The position numbers were made by a program, and so were the translations under genes. A stretch of DNA of 18,116 nt, taken from DASWIG01 sp965371445. GTDB taxonomy: Bacteria; Acidobacteriota; Thermoanaerobaculia; Multivoradales; J023. The stretch is from positions 1-18,116 of the forward strand of contig CBDUYN010000200.1 in assembly GCA_965371445.1 (NCBI GenBank), given 5' to 3'. Below are positions 8,089 to 16,374 of the stretch, in pieces. The notes under the pieces were generated by a model that saw only the letters and a list, made by a program, of their open reading frames with translations, searched no databases and was not told the origin of the DNA. The first letter of the stretch is position 1; each line of letters opens with the position of its first letter.

Positions 8089-8877
8089 TCAAGCTCCTTC
8101 CGGTTCTGGAATCGATTTGTCAAGCTCAGGCTCAGGTTTTTCTTCAGGCGCGGGTCTGGCACGGACGTAGACGTCGACTCGTTCTTTCTGCAGCAGGGTT
8201 TCCTCCTGCTCAAAGCCGGGCCGGGCGCGGTGTGCGATCCTCCCGACCCGGTCCTCGTCGTCGGTCTCCACGGTCCGGCGCGAGGTCTGACGCCGGGGCT
8301 CAAAGCGTTCGCACGGTTCGAGAAAGAGGCTGACGCCGTTGTCTTCGAGGACGATCTCGACGTCGTCCTGAAAACCCTCGAGGATGCCGAAGAAGCGCTC
8401 CGGCGTCAGCTCCTCCGGCGACTCGTGGCGCAGGTCCTCGACCATGCGTCCGAGACTGTCGTGCAGGCGCACGAGACCGCTCAGAAGCGGCCGGGTCGCC
8501 CGGGCCAGCAGGTCGCGCTTGTGCTCCTGGAGCTCGTCGTGCAGGGCGTCGATCTGCTGTTCCTTGTGGCGATCGAAGGCCATCTTGTCCTCGAACGCCT
8601 TCAGGAGCGTCTGCGAGCCCTTCTCGACACGGTGCCCGAGAGCGGCGAGCTCCTCGACGACGGTTTCGGGCAGAAGGGATGCCGGCGCTTCCGGAAGCGG
8701 CGGTGGGGCCTCGGAAGCCGGCGCAGGCGGCGGAGGCGCAGGCGCAACAGCCTCGCTGGCGACCGCCTCCGCGGCCTCCGGCTCTCCCTGCGTGACGGCC
8801 GGGTCCGCTTCCGGCAACTCGGCCGGCGGCGGCTCGGCGACCGCTTCCGCGGCCTCGGCGACGAGCTCTTCGGGCAT
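8089..8877 (-). CDS. GrpE-family nucleotide exchange factor with long acidic/proline-rich N-terminus
   Basis: The protein has 262 residues. Residues 1-68 are almost entirely Ala, Glu and Pro and are likely disordered. Residues about 70-150 form a long charged helix typical of the GrpE dimer stalk (FDRHKEQQIDALHDELQEHK, LVRLHDSLGRMVEDL). Residues about 165-240 match the GrpE beta-domain pattern: FEPRRQTSRRTVETDDEDRV, GRIAHRARPGF, LLQKERVDVYV. The ATG has AAGGAGA 7 bases ahead. By family it releases ADP from an Hsp70, and the adjacent Hsp70 is the obvious partner. Housekeeping GrpE is about 190 residues; the disordered arm and a short acidic tail (residues 240-262) account for the extra length. 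It is probably a specialised paralog and not the housekeeping copy, since the classical dnaJ is absent. Confidence 0.85.
   Translation of the reverse strand: MPEELVAEAAEAVAEPPPAELPEADPAVTQGEPEAAEAVASEAVAPAPPPPAPASEAPPPLPEAPASLLPETVVEELAALGHRVEKGSQTLLKAFEDKMAFDRHKEQQIDALHDELQEHKRDLLARATRPLLSGLVRLHDSLGRMVEDLRHESPEELTPERFFGILEGFQDDVEIVLEDNGVSLFLEPCERFEPRRQTSRRTVETDDEDRVGRIAHRARPGFEQEETLLQKERVDVYVRARPAPEEKPEPELDKSIPEPEGA
8094..8099 (-). promoter_or_regulatory. Ribosome binding site that fixes the Hsp70 start
   Basis: AAGGAG lies 9 bases before ATG 8084. It overlaps the last codons of the GrpE-like gene, whose stop is 4 bases from the Hsp70 start, so the two are likely translationally coupled. 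Confidence 0.65.
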
Positions 8878-8884
8878 CCTGTGC

Positions 8885-8891
8885 TCTCCTT
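8885..8891 (-). promoter_or_regulatory. Ribosome binding site of the GrpE-like gene
   Basis: AAGGAGA is 7 bases before the ATG at 8877 and supports that start. The 127-base gap above it (8878-9004) is the largest gap between intact genes inside the array and could carry a second promoter, but I could not pick out convincing -35/-10 boxes. Confidence 0.55.
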
Positions 8892-9004
8892 TCGGCTGCT
8901 GGCGTCCCGCGGTGCGCGGGGTGCCTTCACCGAGCAGAGAACACGGTCACGTTTCGATTGTTCAGACGTCGGAGGAAAATCTGACGGAGGGGGCGTGGGC
9001 AGCC

Positions 9005-9826
9005 CTACTCCACCACGACCGTGGGGCCGAAGCAGACACCGTAGCTACCCGCCGACGCTTCGGGAAAGTAGAGGTGCAACTGGTAGGTTCCCGCAGCGAC
9101 CCCCACTCGGGCGTCGGACACCGGTCGGGGATCGCCGGCCACGCCGTCGGAGGCGAGCACAAAGAGCTCGGCCGGACGGCGGACATCGCCGTACGGCGTC
9201 GTGCGCAGGTCGAGGAGGTCTCCCGGGGCGACCCGCTCCGGCAAGGGGACATCGAGATAGGCCCACACCCCGGCGAAGCTCTGGGTCGCCCGCGTCTCGC
9301 GGTCTTGCGCCGCAAGCCCGACGCCGAGGTGCGTGAAGCCGGGACGCAGGACGTTCTCACGGTGTCCCGGGCTCTCCATCCAGTCGTCGACGACCTTGCG
9401 GGCGAGTGCCTCGGGGTCGCTCGCGTCGTAGCCCGTCCCCGCCCAGACGTTCTCCCCCGCCAGCCCGACCAGGCGGCGGTGCCGGGAAGCGATCCTCTGC
9501 TCCGGGGTCACGCCTTCCGGCGTCACGTGGTCGAAGTAGCCCCGTCGCACCATGTCCGCGCTGTGCCGGCGGGCGACCTCCGCCAGGACGTCGTCGTGTT
9601 CGAAGGGAGCCAGGCCGTGCCGCCGCCGCTCCTCGTTGGTGAGCTCGAAGACCCGCCGCTCAAGCTCCGCCACGCCCGGGGTCTGCGCCAGGGTAACGTT
9701 CGAGGTGGCCGCAAGCGGCGACCGCCACCGCACCGAACGCTCCGAGCGCTCTGCGGCGACACCGAAGCGCCACAGCAGAAAGACCACCGCGGTGATCCAG
9801 GTGAGATGAAGCAGAAAGCGTCTCAT
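9005..9826 (-). CDS. Secreted CAP-superfamily (SCP/PR-1-like) protein
   Basis: The protein has 273 residues. Residues 1-25 form a signal peptide or membrane anchor (MRRFLLHLTWITAVVFLLW, then GVAA). Residues 54-190 are a bacterial CAP domain: ELTNEERRRHGLAPFEHDD at the front, the cavity His88 in RRHSADM, GENVW at 124-128, and the second His155 in SPGHRENVL, followed by THLGVGLA. All four marker motifs are present. Residues about 195-273 form a beta-rich tail of unknown kind. CAP proteins act outside the cytoplasm and some bind lipids or glycans; no enzyme activity is assured. The ATG overlaps the stop of the TPR gene by four bases (ATGA), so it is translated with the caspase group. A cell-surface role in this system is inference. 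Confidence 0.85.
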   Translation of the reverse strand: MRRFLLHLTWITAVVFLLWRFGVAAERSERSVRWRSPLAATSNVTLAQTPGVAELERRVFELTNEERRRHGLAPFEHDDVLAEVARRHSADMVRRGYFDHVTPEGVTPEQRIASRHRRLVGLAGENVWAGTGYDASDPEALARKVVDDWMESPGHRENVLRPGFTHLGVGLAAQDRETRATQSFAGVWAYLDVPLPERVAPGDLLDLRTTPYGDVRRPAELFVLASDGVAGDPRPVSDARVGVAAGTYQLHLYFPEASAGSYGVCFGPTVVVE

Positions 9827-10437
9827 GGCACGGCGGGCTCATCATACAGGCTCAGCAGGTCGGAGAGACTACGAAGGAACTCCGGATGCTCCCGGCCCAG
9901 CGTCTCTCCGAGGATCTTGAGAGCCCGCCGGTAGTAGGACTCCGCTTTTCCCGTCTCGCCGCTCGACTGGTAGACCTCGCCGAGGTTGTTGAGCAGGATC
10001 GCGAAGTCCGGGTGTTTCACGCCGAGCTCGCGGCGGGAGAGGACGAGGGCCTGGTGAAGCAACCGGCACGCCGCGTCGTGACGGCCGAGGCACCATTGGA
10101 AGCGGGCGAAACGGTTGAGCTGGCGTGCCGATTCGAGCCCGTGCTCCTCCGACGCTTCGTCCTCCGCCAGGAGCCGGGGGTCGATCTCCACCTGCAACCT
10201 GCGGGCGGCCTCCTCGTAGCAGCGCCGCGACGCCGGCTCGTCGCCGAGCCGCAGGTGGATCTCGGCGAGCAGATCCAGGTAGCGGACCAGCCTCGGATCG
10301 TCCTCCCCGAGGTGCCAGCGCGTCAGCCGGCAGACGTCCTCCAGGGAGTCGCGGGCACGCCGGTCCTCACCCACCCGGACGAATTCTTCGGCGCGGGCCT
10401 CCAGCTTGGCGATACGCCGGCGCATGAACTCCGACAT
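9823..10437 (-). CDS. TPR-repeat protein (kinesin-light-chain type)
   Basis: The protein has 204 residues and no signal peptide or membrane segment. It is made of TPR-like helix pairs of the TPR_10/TPR_12 type: RARDSLEDVCRLTRWHLGEDDPRLVRYLDLLAEI (residues 27-60, given here as a family-like run), then ACRLLHQALVLSRRELGVKH at 123-142 and KAESYYRRALKILGETLG at 164-181. The phrase HPDFAILLNNLGEVY is typical of these repeats. It begins 9 bases after the caspase-like gene. TPR proteins usually act as adaptors, and its place between a caspase-like protease and an exported CAP protein suggests it could bring partners to the protease (inference). Confidence 0.8.
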   Translation of the reverse strand: MSEFMRRRIAKLEARAEEFVRVGEDRRARDSLEDVCRLTRWHLGEDDPRLVRYLDLLAEIHLRLGDEPASRRCYEEAARRLQVEIDPRLLAEDEASEEHGLESARQLNRFARFQWCLGRHDAACRLLHQALVLSRRELGVKHPDFAILLNNLGEVYQSSGETGKAESYYRRALKILGETLGREHPEFLRSLSDLLSLYDEPAVP

Positions 10438-10446
10438 CGGCCGTGC

Positions 10447-11895
10447 TCACTCCCTCACCAGGTGGACCTCGCGGCGGACCTCGGTCCAGTCGCAGACGAT
10501 CTCGTCTCCCCCCGGGGGCTGCGGCGGCAGAAAGAAAGAGGCGTCGGTCGCGGCGACGGTCCGGATCACGTCGGTACCGCGCCACCGCCCTTCCGACAGC
10601 TGGGCCCGCAGCGGCAAGGGCTGGCGGGCTCCGGGCGCCAGCAGCTCGGTCTCGCCGACGCCAGCTGCCGGAAAGACACGGGTCACGCCGCCGTCGGGGT
10701 CGTGGTCGAAGACCGCGACGTGCAAGGGCTGAAGGGAGGTGTTGGCAAGGACCAGGCAGAGCCATTCTCCGACCGCGACACAGCTCGTCGAGAGCAGGGG
10801 CTGCCCACACCCGGCCAGCAGTGAGAGCCTTCCGGTCCGCTCGGGGTCGAAATCCGCCGGCAGGCGGTGAAGCGTCACCCGGAGCTGGCCCGCCAGCTCG
10901 GAGGACGCCGCGCCGCGCTCCGGTCGGCGGCTCGAATCGGGGAACAAGCGCGTCCGGCCGTCGACGGGTGCGCCGCGCTTCTCGAGGCCGAAGAAAACCC
11001 GGTCGACGTCGCCTTCCGCCTGAGGCGTCTGGGCTCCTTCGAGCTCCCGGCGAAGCTCGTCGTGGACGCTGCGGTGCAATTCGCGACAGGTGGCGTCGTC
11101 TCCCAGACGGCGGGCGGCGTCGAGGAGCCACCAGGTGAAGACACCGCCGTGCCCGAGGGCGTCGCACGGGCTCTCGACGGCCAGCTCGTAGGCCTGGCAG
11201 GCGGCCAGCAGGACGTAACCCCGAGGATCGGGGAGCCAACCGCTGGCCACGGTGAGCGATCGCCGCCGGCGTCCGGTGATCGTGCGCCATGTGCGGGCGA
11301 GCTCGTCGCGCGGGGCGACGAGGCTCTCCCCGGGCCGCTGGCTGCGGTCGACCTGGCAGGTTCCTCGGACCTGGGGCCTGCGCGACGCTCCGCCGGCATG
11401 GCAGCAGTCGAGGACGAGGGTGACGACGAGACCGTCGTCCGTCAGGCCACGCAAGAGCTCGGCCAGCTCGACGTCGCGCAGGTAACGCGTCCCCGGATCG
11501 GCAACGTCGACGGGGACGAGGGCCTCGTCGATACCGTCGGCTCCTTTCGCTTCGGGGCAAAGCGTGGGGACGCGTCCGCCGTGGCCCGAGAAATAGATCA
11601 GGACGCGGTCGCCCCGCCGGGCGTCGTGGCGGAGCTGCTGAAACGCTGTCACGACGTTCTCGTAGGTCGGCGATTCGCCGACTTCCTCCTGGTGATCGCG
11701 GGATGCCGTGAGCTTGCGAACTCTTTTTTCCTCCGCTCCCCGCTCCAGCAGGAAGCGGCACATGCGCTCCGCGTCGTTCGTGGCACCATGGAGGTCGGGA
11801 TAGAGGCCGAGGGCCGGCCGGCCGTCTTGGCTGTAGCGGTCGACACCGATCAACAGGGCGTGGAGCTCGCTCTCGCCGGCACGGCTTGCGGCCAT
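10447..11895 (-). CDS. C14 caspase/metacaspase-like protease with C-terminal beta-rich domain
   Basis: The protein has 482 residues. Residues about 10-305 are a C14-type caspase domain: HALLIGVDRY at 12-21, DLHGATNDAERMC at 34-46, YFSGHGG with catalytic His105, and LVLDCCHAGG with likely catalytic Cys165. GVFTWWLLDA at 251-260 is a usual late motif in bacterial metacaspase-like proteins. Both catalytic residues are present, so it is probably active. Residues about 335-482 form a beta-rich tail resembling DUF4384-type domains (LRVTLHRLPADF, LCLVLANTSLQPLHVAVFD). There is no signal peptide, so it is probably cytoplasmic. By family these enzymes cut after Arg or Lys or after acidic residues depending on subtype; the specificity here is unknown. 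The gene starts 2 bases after the stop of the C25/CHAT-like gene, so both are likely co-translated. Confidence 0.9.
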   Translation of the reverse strand: MAASRAGESELHALLIGVDRYSQDGRPALGLYPDLHGATNDAERMCRFLLERGAEEKRVRKLTASRDHQEEVGESPTYENVVTAFQQLRHDARRGDRVLIYFSGHGGRVPTLCPEAKGADGIDEALVPVDVADPGTRYLRDVELAELLRGLTDDGLVVTLVLDCCHAGGASRRPQVRGTCQVDRSQRPGESLVAPRDELARTWRTITGRRRRSLTVASGWLPDPRGYVLLAACQAYELAVESPCDALGHGGVFTWWLLDAARRLGDDATCRELHRSVHDELRRELEGAQTPQAEGDVDRVFFGLEKRGAPVDGRTRLFPDSSRRPERGAASSELAGQLRVTLHRLPADFDPERTGRLSLLAGCGQPLLSTSCVAVGEWLCLVLANTSLQPLHVAVFDHDPDGGVTRVFPAAGVGETELLAPGARQPLPLRAQLSEGRWRGTDVIRTVAATDASFFLPPQPPGGDEIVCDWTEVRREVHLVRE

Positions 11896-11897
11896 GC

Positions 11898-13042
11898 TCA
11901 GCTCTCCACCTTCAGCCGTACGGCCGGGTCACCGAGGACGACGTAGGAGCGGGCGTCCTGGCAGGCGGCCCAGAGCCGTGCGGTGAAGCGATCGTCGGCG
12001 TCGCCGCCCTCGGCCGCGAGCTGCTCGGTCTGAAGAGCCACCGCAAGCTCGGCGTGACGCTGGCCGAAGTACTCCATGGCGTGCCCGACCGGCCATCCTT
12101 CCAGGATCGTCCTCAACGTGCTTTCAAAAAGAGCCAACTGGGGACCGGCCCCGTCCCACAGAAAGGACGTCTCCCACGCCCGGTCGACATGTCCGATCAC
12201 CGCCAGGGCACCGCGGGCGAGCAACGCCTGGGGCAGCCGGGCGACGAAGGGCGCCGGAGCGATCGGCTTTCCCTCGCCCTTCTCGGCGAAGGAGTCGAGC
12301 CGGGGCGTCCCGCTGCTGAAGCAGGCGAAGTGAAAGCTCACGAGTCCCTGAAGCGAGGCCTCAACCTCCAGGTCGGAAGCCGCGAAGTAATGTCTTTTCG
12401 AGACGGGCTTCGCCCACTCCCGGGGTCCGGGCCAGTCGCTCATCAAAAGCGCCCCCTGGCGCCGACGTTGGAGGTCGGCTTTCTCGGCCGAGAAGTAGAC
12501 GGCGTGGCCGGCGGTGAAGAGAAGCGCCGGCCGGGCTTCGCCGTGAAGCTCCTGGTGAAGCCGTACTTTGGACGCCGCTTCGCCGGTGACGCCGTCGATC
12601 TCCCAGTCGGGCAACACCTTGGCAAGGCTCGTGGACAACGGCTGCACCATTTTCCGCGAGCTCATCTCGGTGTACCTGTCGTCCGGGTTCTCGACGCCGA
12701 AGAACGCGGCGCGGCGCCGGCGCGAAGGCTCTCCGCGGGCCGGTAGACGAGCTCGCGGTAGCGGTTCTCCCGTTCGGCGGTGGCGAGCCGCCGCCGGTGC
12801 CCGCAAAGCTCGTCCAAAGCCTTCTTGACCTTCGGATCGATGTCGGGGGGAAAGATCACGCCCCACCCGGCCTCGGCCAACCGGGTCGCGTCGACTCCCG
12901 CGGCGACGCCCTTCGTGGCACCGCGCGGCCGAGCCCGGTGCTCTCGGACCTTGGCGGCGAAACGTCCGAGCGGCATCGGCGATTGCAGGTAGGCTCCTGT
13001 CGAGCCCTCGACACCGTTGAAGAAAAGAAGCGGCTCGTTCAC
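11898..13042 (-). CDS. C25/CHAT-like clan CD cysteine protease, frame broken by one missing base
   Basis: Two overlapping frames make one protein of about 380 residues. The N-terminal frame starts at GTG 13042 (NEPLLFFNGVEGSTGAYLQ) and reads to about 12724. The C-terminal frame takes over near 12704 (FFGVENPDDRYTEMSS) and ends at TGA 11898. Adding one base between 12704 and 12724 restores continuity. The C-terminal part has the clan CD pair, His in LLFTAGHAVYF (about residue 180) and Cys in HFACFSSGTPRL (about 241), then LPQALLARGALAVIGHVDRAW and SYVVLGDPAVRL, the last resembling the C25 (gingipain-like) ending. There is no signal peptide. The gene follows a strong hairpin and leads directly into the C14 gene. 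The break could be an assembly error, since both halves keep good codon usage and key residues, or a recent loss. The family name C25/CHAT-like is by motif only. Confidence 0.75.
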
Positions 13043-13047
13043 GGACA

Positions 13048-13056
13048 CCTCCTCCT
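13048..13056 (-). promoter_or_regulatory. Ribosome binding site that selects the GTG start of the C25-like gene
   Basis: AGGAGGAGG is centred about 8 bases before GTG 13042. An in-frame ATG at 13090 lies upstream but falls inside the hairpin at 13077-13104 and lacks such a site, so the GTG is preferred. Confidence 0.6.
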
Positions 13057-13076
13057 GGCTTTGCAAAGGGCGGATT

Positions 13077-13104
13077 GCGGAGGCCGGCATGAGCCGGCCT
13101 CCGC
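13077..13104 (-). terminator. Perfect 12-bp GC-rich hairpin between the small peptide gene and the C25-like gene
   Basis: On the minus strand GCGGAGGCCGGC, loop TCAT, then GCCGGCCTCCGC form a 12-bp stem without mismatch. It begins 7 bases after the TAG of the 48-residue peptide gene. No T-run follows, so it is not a standard intrinsic terminator; it could be a partial terminator, an attenuator or an mRNA-stabilising 3' end. Confidence 0.6.
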
Positions 13105-13111
13105 GGCCGGG

Positions 13112-13258
13112 CTAATCGTCCTCCGATCCGGGGCGCGGATATCCGGTCTTGGGACCGGTGTTCTCGTCGGGAGGCGACGAGTCGCGGAGCGGCGTCTCTT
13201 GCGCGACGTGGCTCTCTTGCGGGTTCAGGAATTCTGCAGAGCTCTGTGCGTTCTCCAT
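13112..13258 (-). CDS. 48-residue acidic peptide of unknown function, between two caspase-like proteases
   Basis: The ATG at 13258 has GGAGG 8 bases ahead, and TAG ends the frame at 13112. The 48 residues are rich in Glu, Asp, Ser and Pro (MENAQSSAEFLNPQESHVAQ at the start; ETPLRDSSPPDEN, then TGPKTGYPRPGSEDD at the end), with only two basic side chains besides two His/Arg positions near the middle, no signal peptide and no membrane segment. It looks intrinsically disordered. I do not recognise a family. It has its own ribosome site, sits 149 bases after the TPR-CHAT gene and 69 bases before the C25-like gene, and ends just before a strong hairpin. A role as protease substrate, inhibitor or propeptide is inference. 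It might also be a chance frame, though the ribosome site argues against that. Confidence 0.55.
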   Translation of the reverse strand: MENAQSSAEFLNPQESHVAQETPLRDSSPPDENTGPKTGYPRPGSEDD

Positions 13259-13266
13259 CTTCTTTT

Positions 13267-13271
13267 CCTCC
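13267..13271 (-). promoter_or_regulatory. Ribosome binding site of the 48-residue peptide gene
   Basis: GGAGG is 8 bases before ATG 13258, a normal spacing. It is the main evidence that this short frame is translated. The region 13259-13407 above it shows no clear promoter; a T5 run near 13386-13390 after the TPR-CHAT stop has only a 4-bp stem before it. Confidence 0.5.
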
Positions 13272-13407
13272 GATCGGTCGGTTTCAGGAACGCGATCACT
13301 ATCCACGGTGGAGGCCGTCCGCGTTCCCCTTGGGGGCCTCACTACCTGGAGAACACGGCGCTCGCCGATTTGTTGGGAGCGGGGGAAAAAGATGGTGAAG
13401 CGGCGGC

Positions 13408-16364
13408 TTAGCGCCAGTCGCCCTGCAGGACGAAAGCGGCCCAGTAGGCAGGGGCCTGCCAGCGCTCCTCGCCGAGCATCGACCTCTGCGCCCGGTGCAG
13501 CGCTTCGGCCGGGCGCAGCTGCTCGGCGAAGACGCCCTGGTAGAAACGTCTCATCAGCTCCGCCGCGCCTTCGTCGCTGACGTCCCAGAGACTGACCACT
13601 ACCCTCGAAGCGCCGGCGTAGAGGAAGGCGCGGGGCAGCCCGAGGACGCCCTCGCCGCGAAACCGCCGGCCGAGGGCCGTCCGGCAGCCGCTCAGGACCA
13701 CCAGATCCGCCGACAACTCGAGCTGGTAGATCTCGTGGGCACGCAGCATGCCGTCGATCGGCCGGCCCTCGTCGTCGAACATGGATAGGACGACTCCCGA
13801 GCGCTCCGGACGCTCGGTGTCGAGGACGGCGTGGGTGGCGAAGTGCAGGAAACGGTAGGCGGCGAGGCCGCCGCTCGTCACCAGCTCGCGGCGGGCCTCG
13901 AAGCCGAGGGCTTCCAGGTGGGGCGTCCCCTCGGGGAGCAGAGCGCGGATCGCCTCGGCCTCGAGGCGGGAATGGACGAGACGGGCGAGGCCGCGGGACG
14001 CGGCGGGCGTCGTCCCGGATGCGGTCGTCCCGGAAGCGGGCGTCGCGGATGCGGCGACGCGCGGATCGGCCGGGCGAAGAGCGGATCGGCCAGGACGGCG
14101 ATTCCGCGGCTCTTCCCGCCGTTGGCGCGTCGCCGCTTGCGCAGCCCCACCGCCACCGAGGCCGACGGGACGTGGGCCACCTCGTGCTCGGCAAGCAGCG
14201 GAGCCCCGCCGCCGCCGGGCTCGGGCAGCGCGCCGAAGGGGACGAGATGGAGAGCCCCGTCGGCCATGACGACCACCCGCCGCCGTCCGAGCTTCTCGGC
14301 GACCGGCTCGAGGACGCGCCGGCTGAGCTCCGCCGCGGCGAGCTCCGCCTGCATCCGTGCGCCGGGCTCGCGGCTGCGGCTCAGGGCGAGGTGGAGCTCG
14401 GTGGCGAGCCCCTCGATCTCCTCAGCACCCACGAGAACGCGGGTAGTCATCGACGAAGGCTCGACCGCCCAGACGAAGCTCCGCTCCCGGCCCAGGGAAT
14501 AGACGAGCAAAAGGGTCGTCTCGTCGAGCAGCTCGCGGCGGATCTCTTCGAGCCCGAGAGACCCGGTCACCTTTGCGAGCTCACCCGCACCCGCCTCTGT
14601 CAGTTGATCGAGAAGGCTTCGCGCCCGGCTGCGCTCCACCACGGCCAGGGCCTCGGCGGCGTGGCCCGCTCCGGGCTCGCGGGCGTCGAGCTCCATCAAG
14701 AGGTCGATGTAGAGCTCGTAGTACTCGTAGCGGGAGCTGAGGTAGCTGATCTGTACTGCTTGCTCCTCAAAGTCCTGAGGTGGTGGCTCTTTCTCAGGGT
14801 CCTGAGGTGGTGGTCCTTTCGTGGGAGCTGTACGGTTCGATTCGACGATCCACAAAACCTCTTCGATCCAACGCCGTGCTTCTTCCAAACGGCCTTGCTG
14901 TCGGGCGATCTGGGCACCAAGGAACAGGGTGCTCGCCTCACCGTGACGCTCGCCCGCTTTCCGGAAACCCTCCCGCGACGGCTCGAAGAAGCTCGACGCC
15001 CGCCCGGCGTCACCCTGGCGCAGGTACAGCCATCCGAGATTCGCCTCGACGTGGGCGAGCGAGGTCGGTTTGTCGAGTTCGCGGAAGATCTGCCGCGCCC
15101 GCTGGTACGAGGCGAGAGCTTCACGGGCCTTGCCGAGCTCACGGTAGGCCGTCCCCTGCCGATCGAGGACGTTGGCCTCGTCTTCCAGGTTCCCCGCCGT
15201 CCGGCTCAGATCCAGGGCTTGGCCGTAGAGCCCGAGCGCCGCGGAATGATCGCCTTCGAGATAGGCGATCCAGCCCAGGTGAAGGAGCGCGGCCGTCGTT
15301 CCGTGCTCTTGGTCTGCTTGCCGGTGAAGCTCGAGCTTCTCTTCCAAGACCTCACGGGCCTCTTCGAGCTGACCGCTCAGGATGTGGCTGAAGCCGAGGT
15401 TGCCCAGCACGGCGGCGACCCAGTCGCGGCGGCCCGTCTCGCGGTAGATCGCCAGGGTTTCCCGATAAAGGGAGAGGGCCTCCTGCATCCGACCCTCCTG
15501 CTCGAAGAGGACGGCCATGTTGTTGAGAGCGGTTGCCTCCTCCGAGCGTTCTTCGATCTCCCGGGTGAGCCTGAGGGCCTCCTCGAAGGCGGCGAGCGCT
15601 CCCGTGGGATCGGCCTCGGCTCGACGTGCCTTTCCCACTTCCAAGAGAGCGTAGACCTCCTGGCCGGCAAGGCCCAGGCCACGCAGCACCCGGAGAGCTT
15701 CCTCGTAGGTGCGGATCTGGCGCTCGCGTTCACCAAGCTGCCGCCACACCTCGCCCAGGCGGACCAGGACGACGGCCTCCTGTGCCGGCTCGCCGAGCTG
15801 CCGCCAGAGCGCCAGCGCCCGCTCGTAGCAGGCCCGCGTCTCCTGCCGCTTCTCGGCTCCCCCGGTGATCCGCAGCCGTTCACCCTCGGCGAGGGCAGAA
15901 GCGGCCTCAGCGCGATTTCGATCCTCCTGCGACGCAGGCCGACGAGCGACGAGGCGCAGCCCATAGGTCCCGGCACCGTCCGATGCCTGGAGCTCCAGCC
16001 GATACCCGCCGGCCTGCGGCGCAAGGGTCCACAGGTTCTCGGTTCCCCGCCTTCCGTTCGGGCTGTCCACGGCCACGAGAATCTGGCCCTTGGCGTCGAA
16101 GAGCACGAGCGTCAGGTCGACACCTCGTTGCTCGACGGCGAGGTGCAGGTATTCGTCGGCCGCGAGGACGATCCGGTAGCTGTGGACCTCCGAGCGCCGG
16201 AGCTCTTGCTCGACCTCGCTTCCAGGTACCGGCAGCAAGAGCTCCCTGGCTTGCGGTGGCGCATCGTCTTGCGACGGTCCCCCCGGGCACCCGACGGCGG
16301 CGAGCAAGACAGTTGCCGCCAGAAAGGCTTTCAGGAAGGTAAACTCTGTCGCTGGCCGTTGCAT
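13408..16364 (-). CDS. TPR-CHAT protease lipoprotein, frame broken by one missing base
   Basis: ATG 16364 has GGAGGG 10 bases ahead. The protein is about 985 residues once one base is restored near 14069-14078. Residues 1-26 are a lipoprotein signal (LAATVLLAAVGC, lipid Cys26). Residues about 41-141 resemble the bacterial pre-peptidase C-terminal (PPC) beta domain. Residues about 155-515 hold many TPR units (for example EATALNNMAVLFEQEGRMQE). A linker with two PPPQD copies follows. Residues about 600-985 form the CHAT domain: LHLVPFGALP, VLADPLF, catalytic-type His in LHFATHAVL (about 844) and Cys in VVLSGCRTALG (about 893), ending YWAAFVLQGDW. The first frame runs to VLADPLFA; the second continues as ADPRVAASATPA. 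The lipoprotein should face the periplasm. It follows the anti-sigma gene by 34 bases, so that factor could be a substrate (inference). The break may be a sequencing error or an inactivating deletion. Confidence 0.85.
14772..14813 (-). repeat. 27-bp-period duplication in the TPR-CHAT linker
   Basis: A 15-base unit (GTCCTGAGGTGGTGG on the plus strand) occurs at 14772-14786 and 14799-14813. The 27-base period is nine codons and gives two PPPQD motifs in the protein, at about residues 518-531. It lies in a flexible linker between TPR and CHAT parts, where copy-number change would be tolerated. Confidence 0.6.
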
Positions 16365-16374
16365 CGCATCGCTT

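Noticed and set aside
8085..8303. N-terminal extension of the Hsp70 frame
   Set aside because: It lies inside the GrpE-like gene, lacks Hsp70-like sequence, and the ATG at 8084 has a good ribosome site.
6897..8333. Plus-strand open frame of 478 codons opposite the Hsp70 gene
   Set aside because: Long open frames antisense to dnaK-type genes are a well-known artefact of their codon bias. No domain or ribosome site supports it.
12704..14078. Programmed -1 ribosomal frameshifting to join the split protease genes
   Set aside because: A -1 shift would restore both frames, but neither junction has an X-XXY-YYZ slippery heptamer, so a missing base is the simpler reading.
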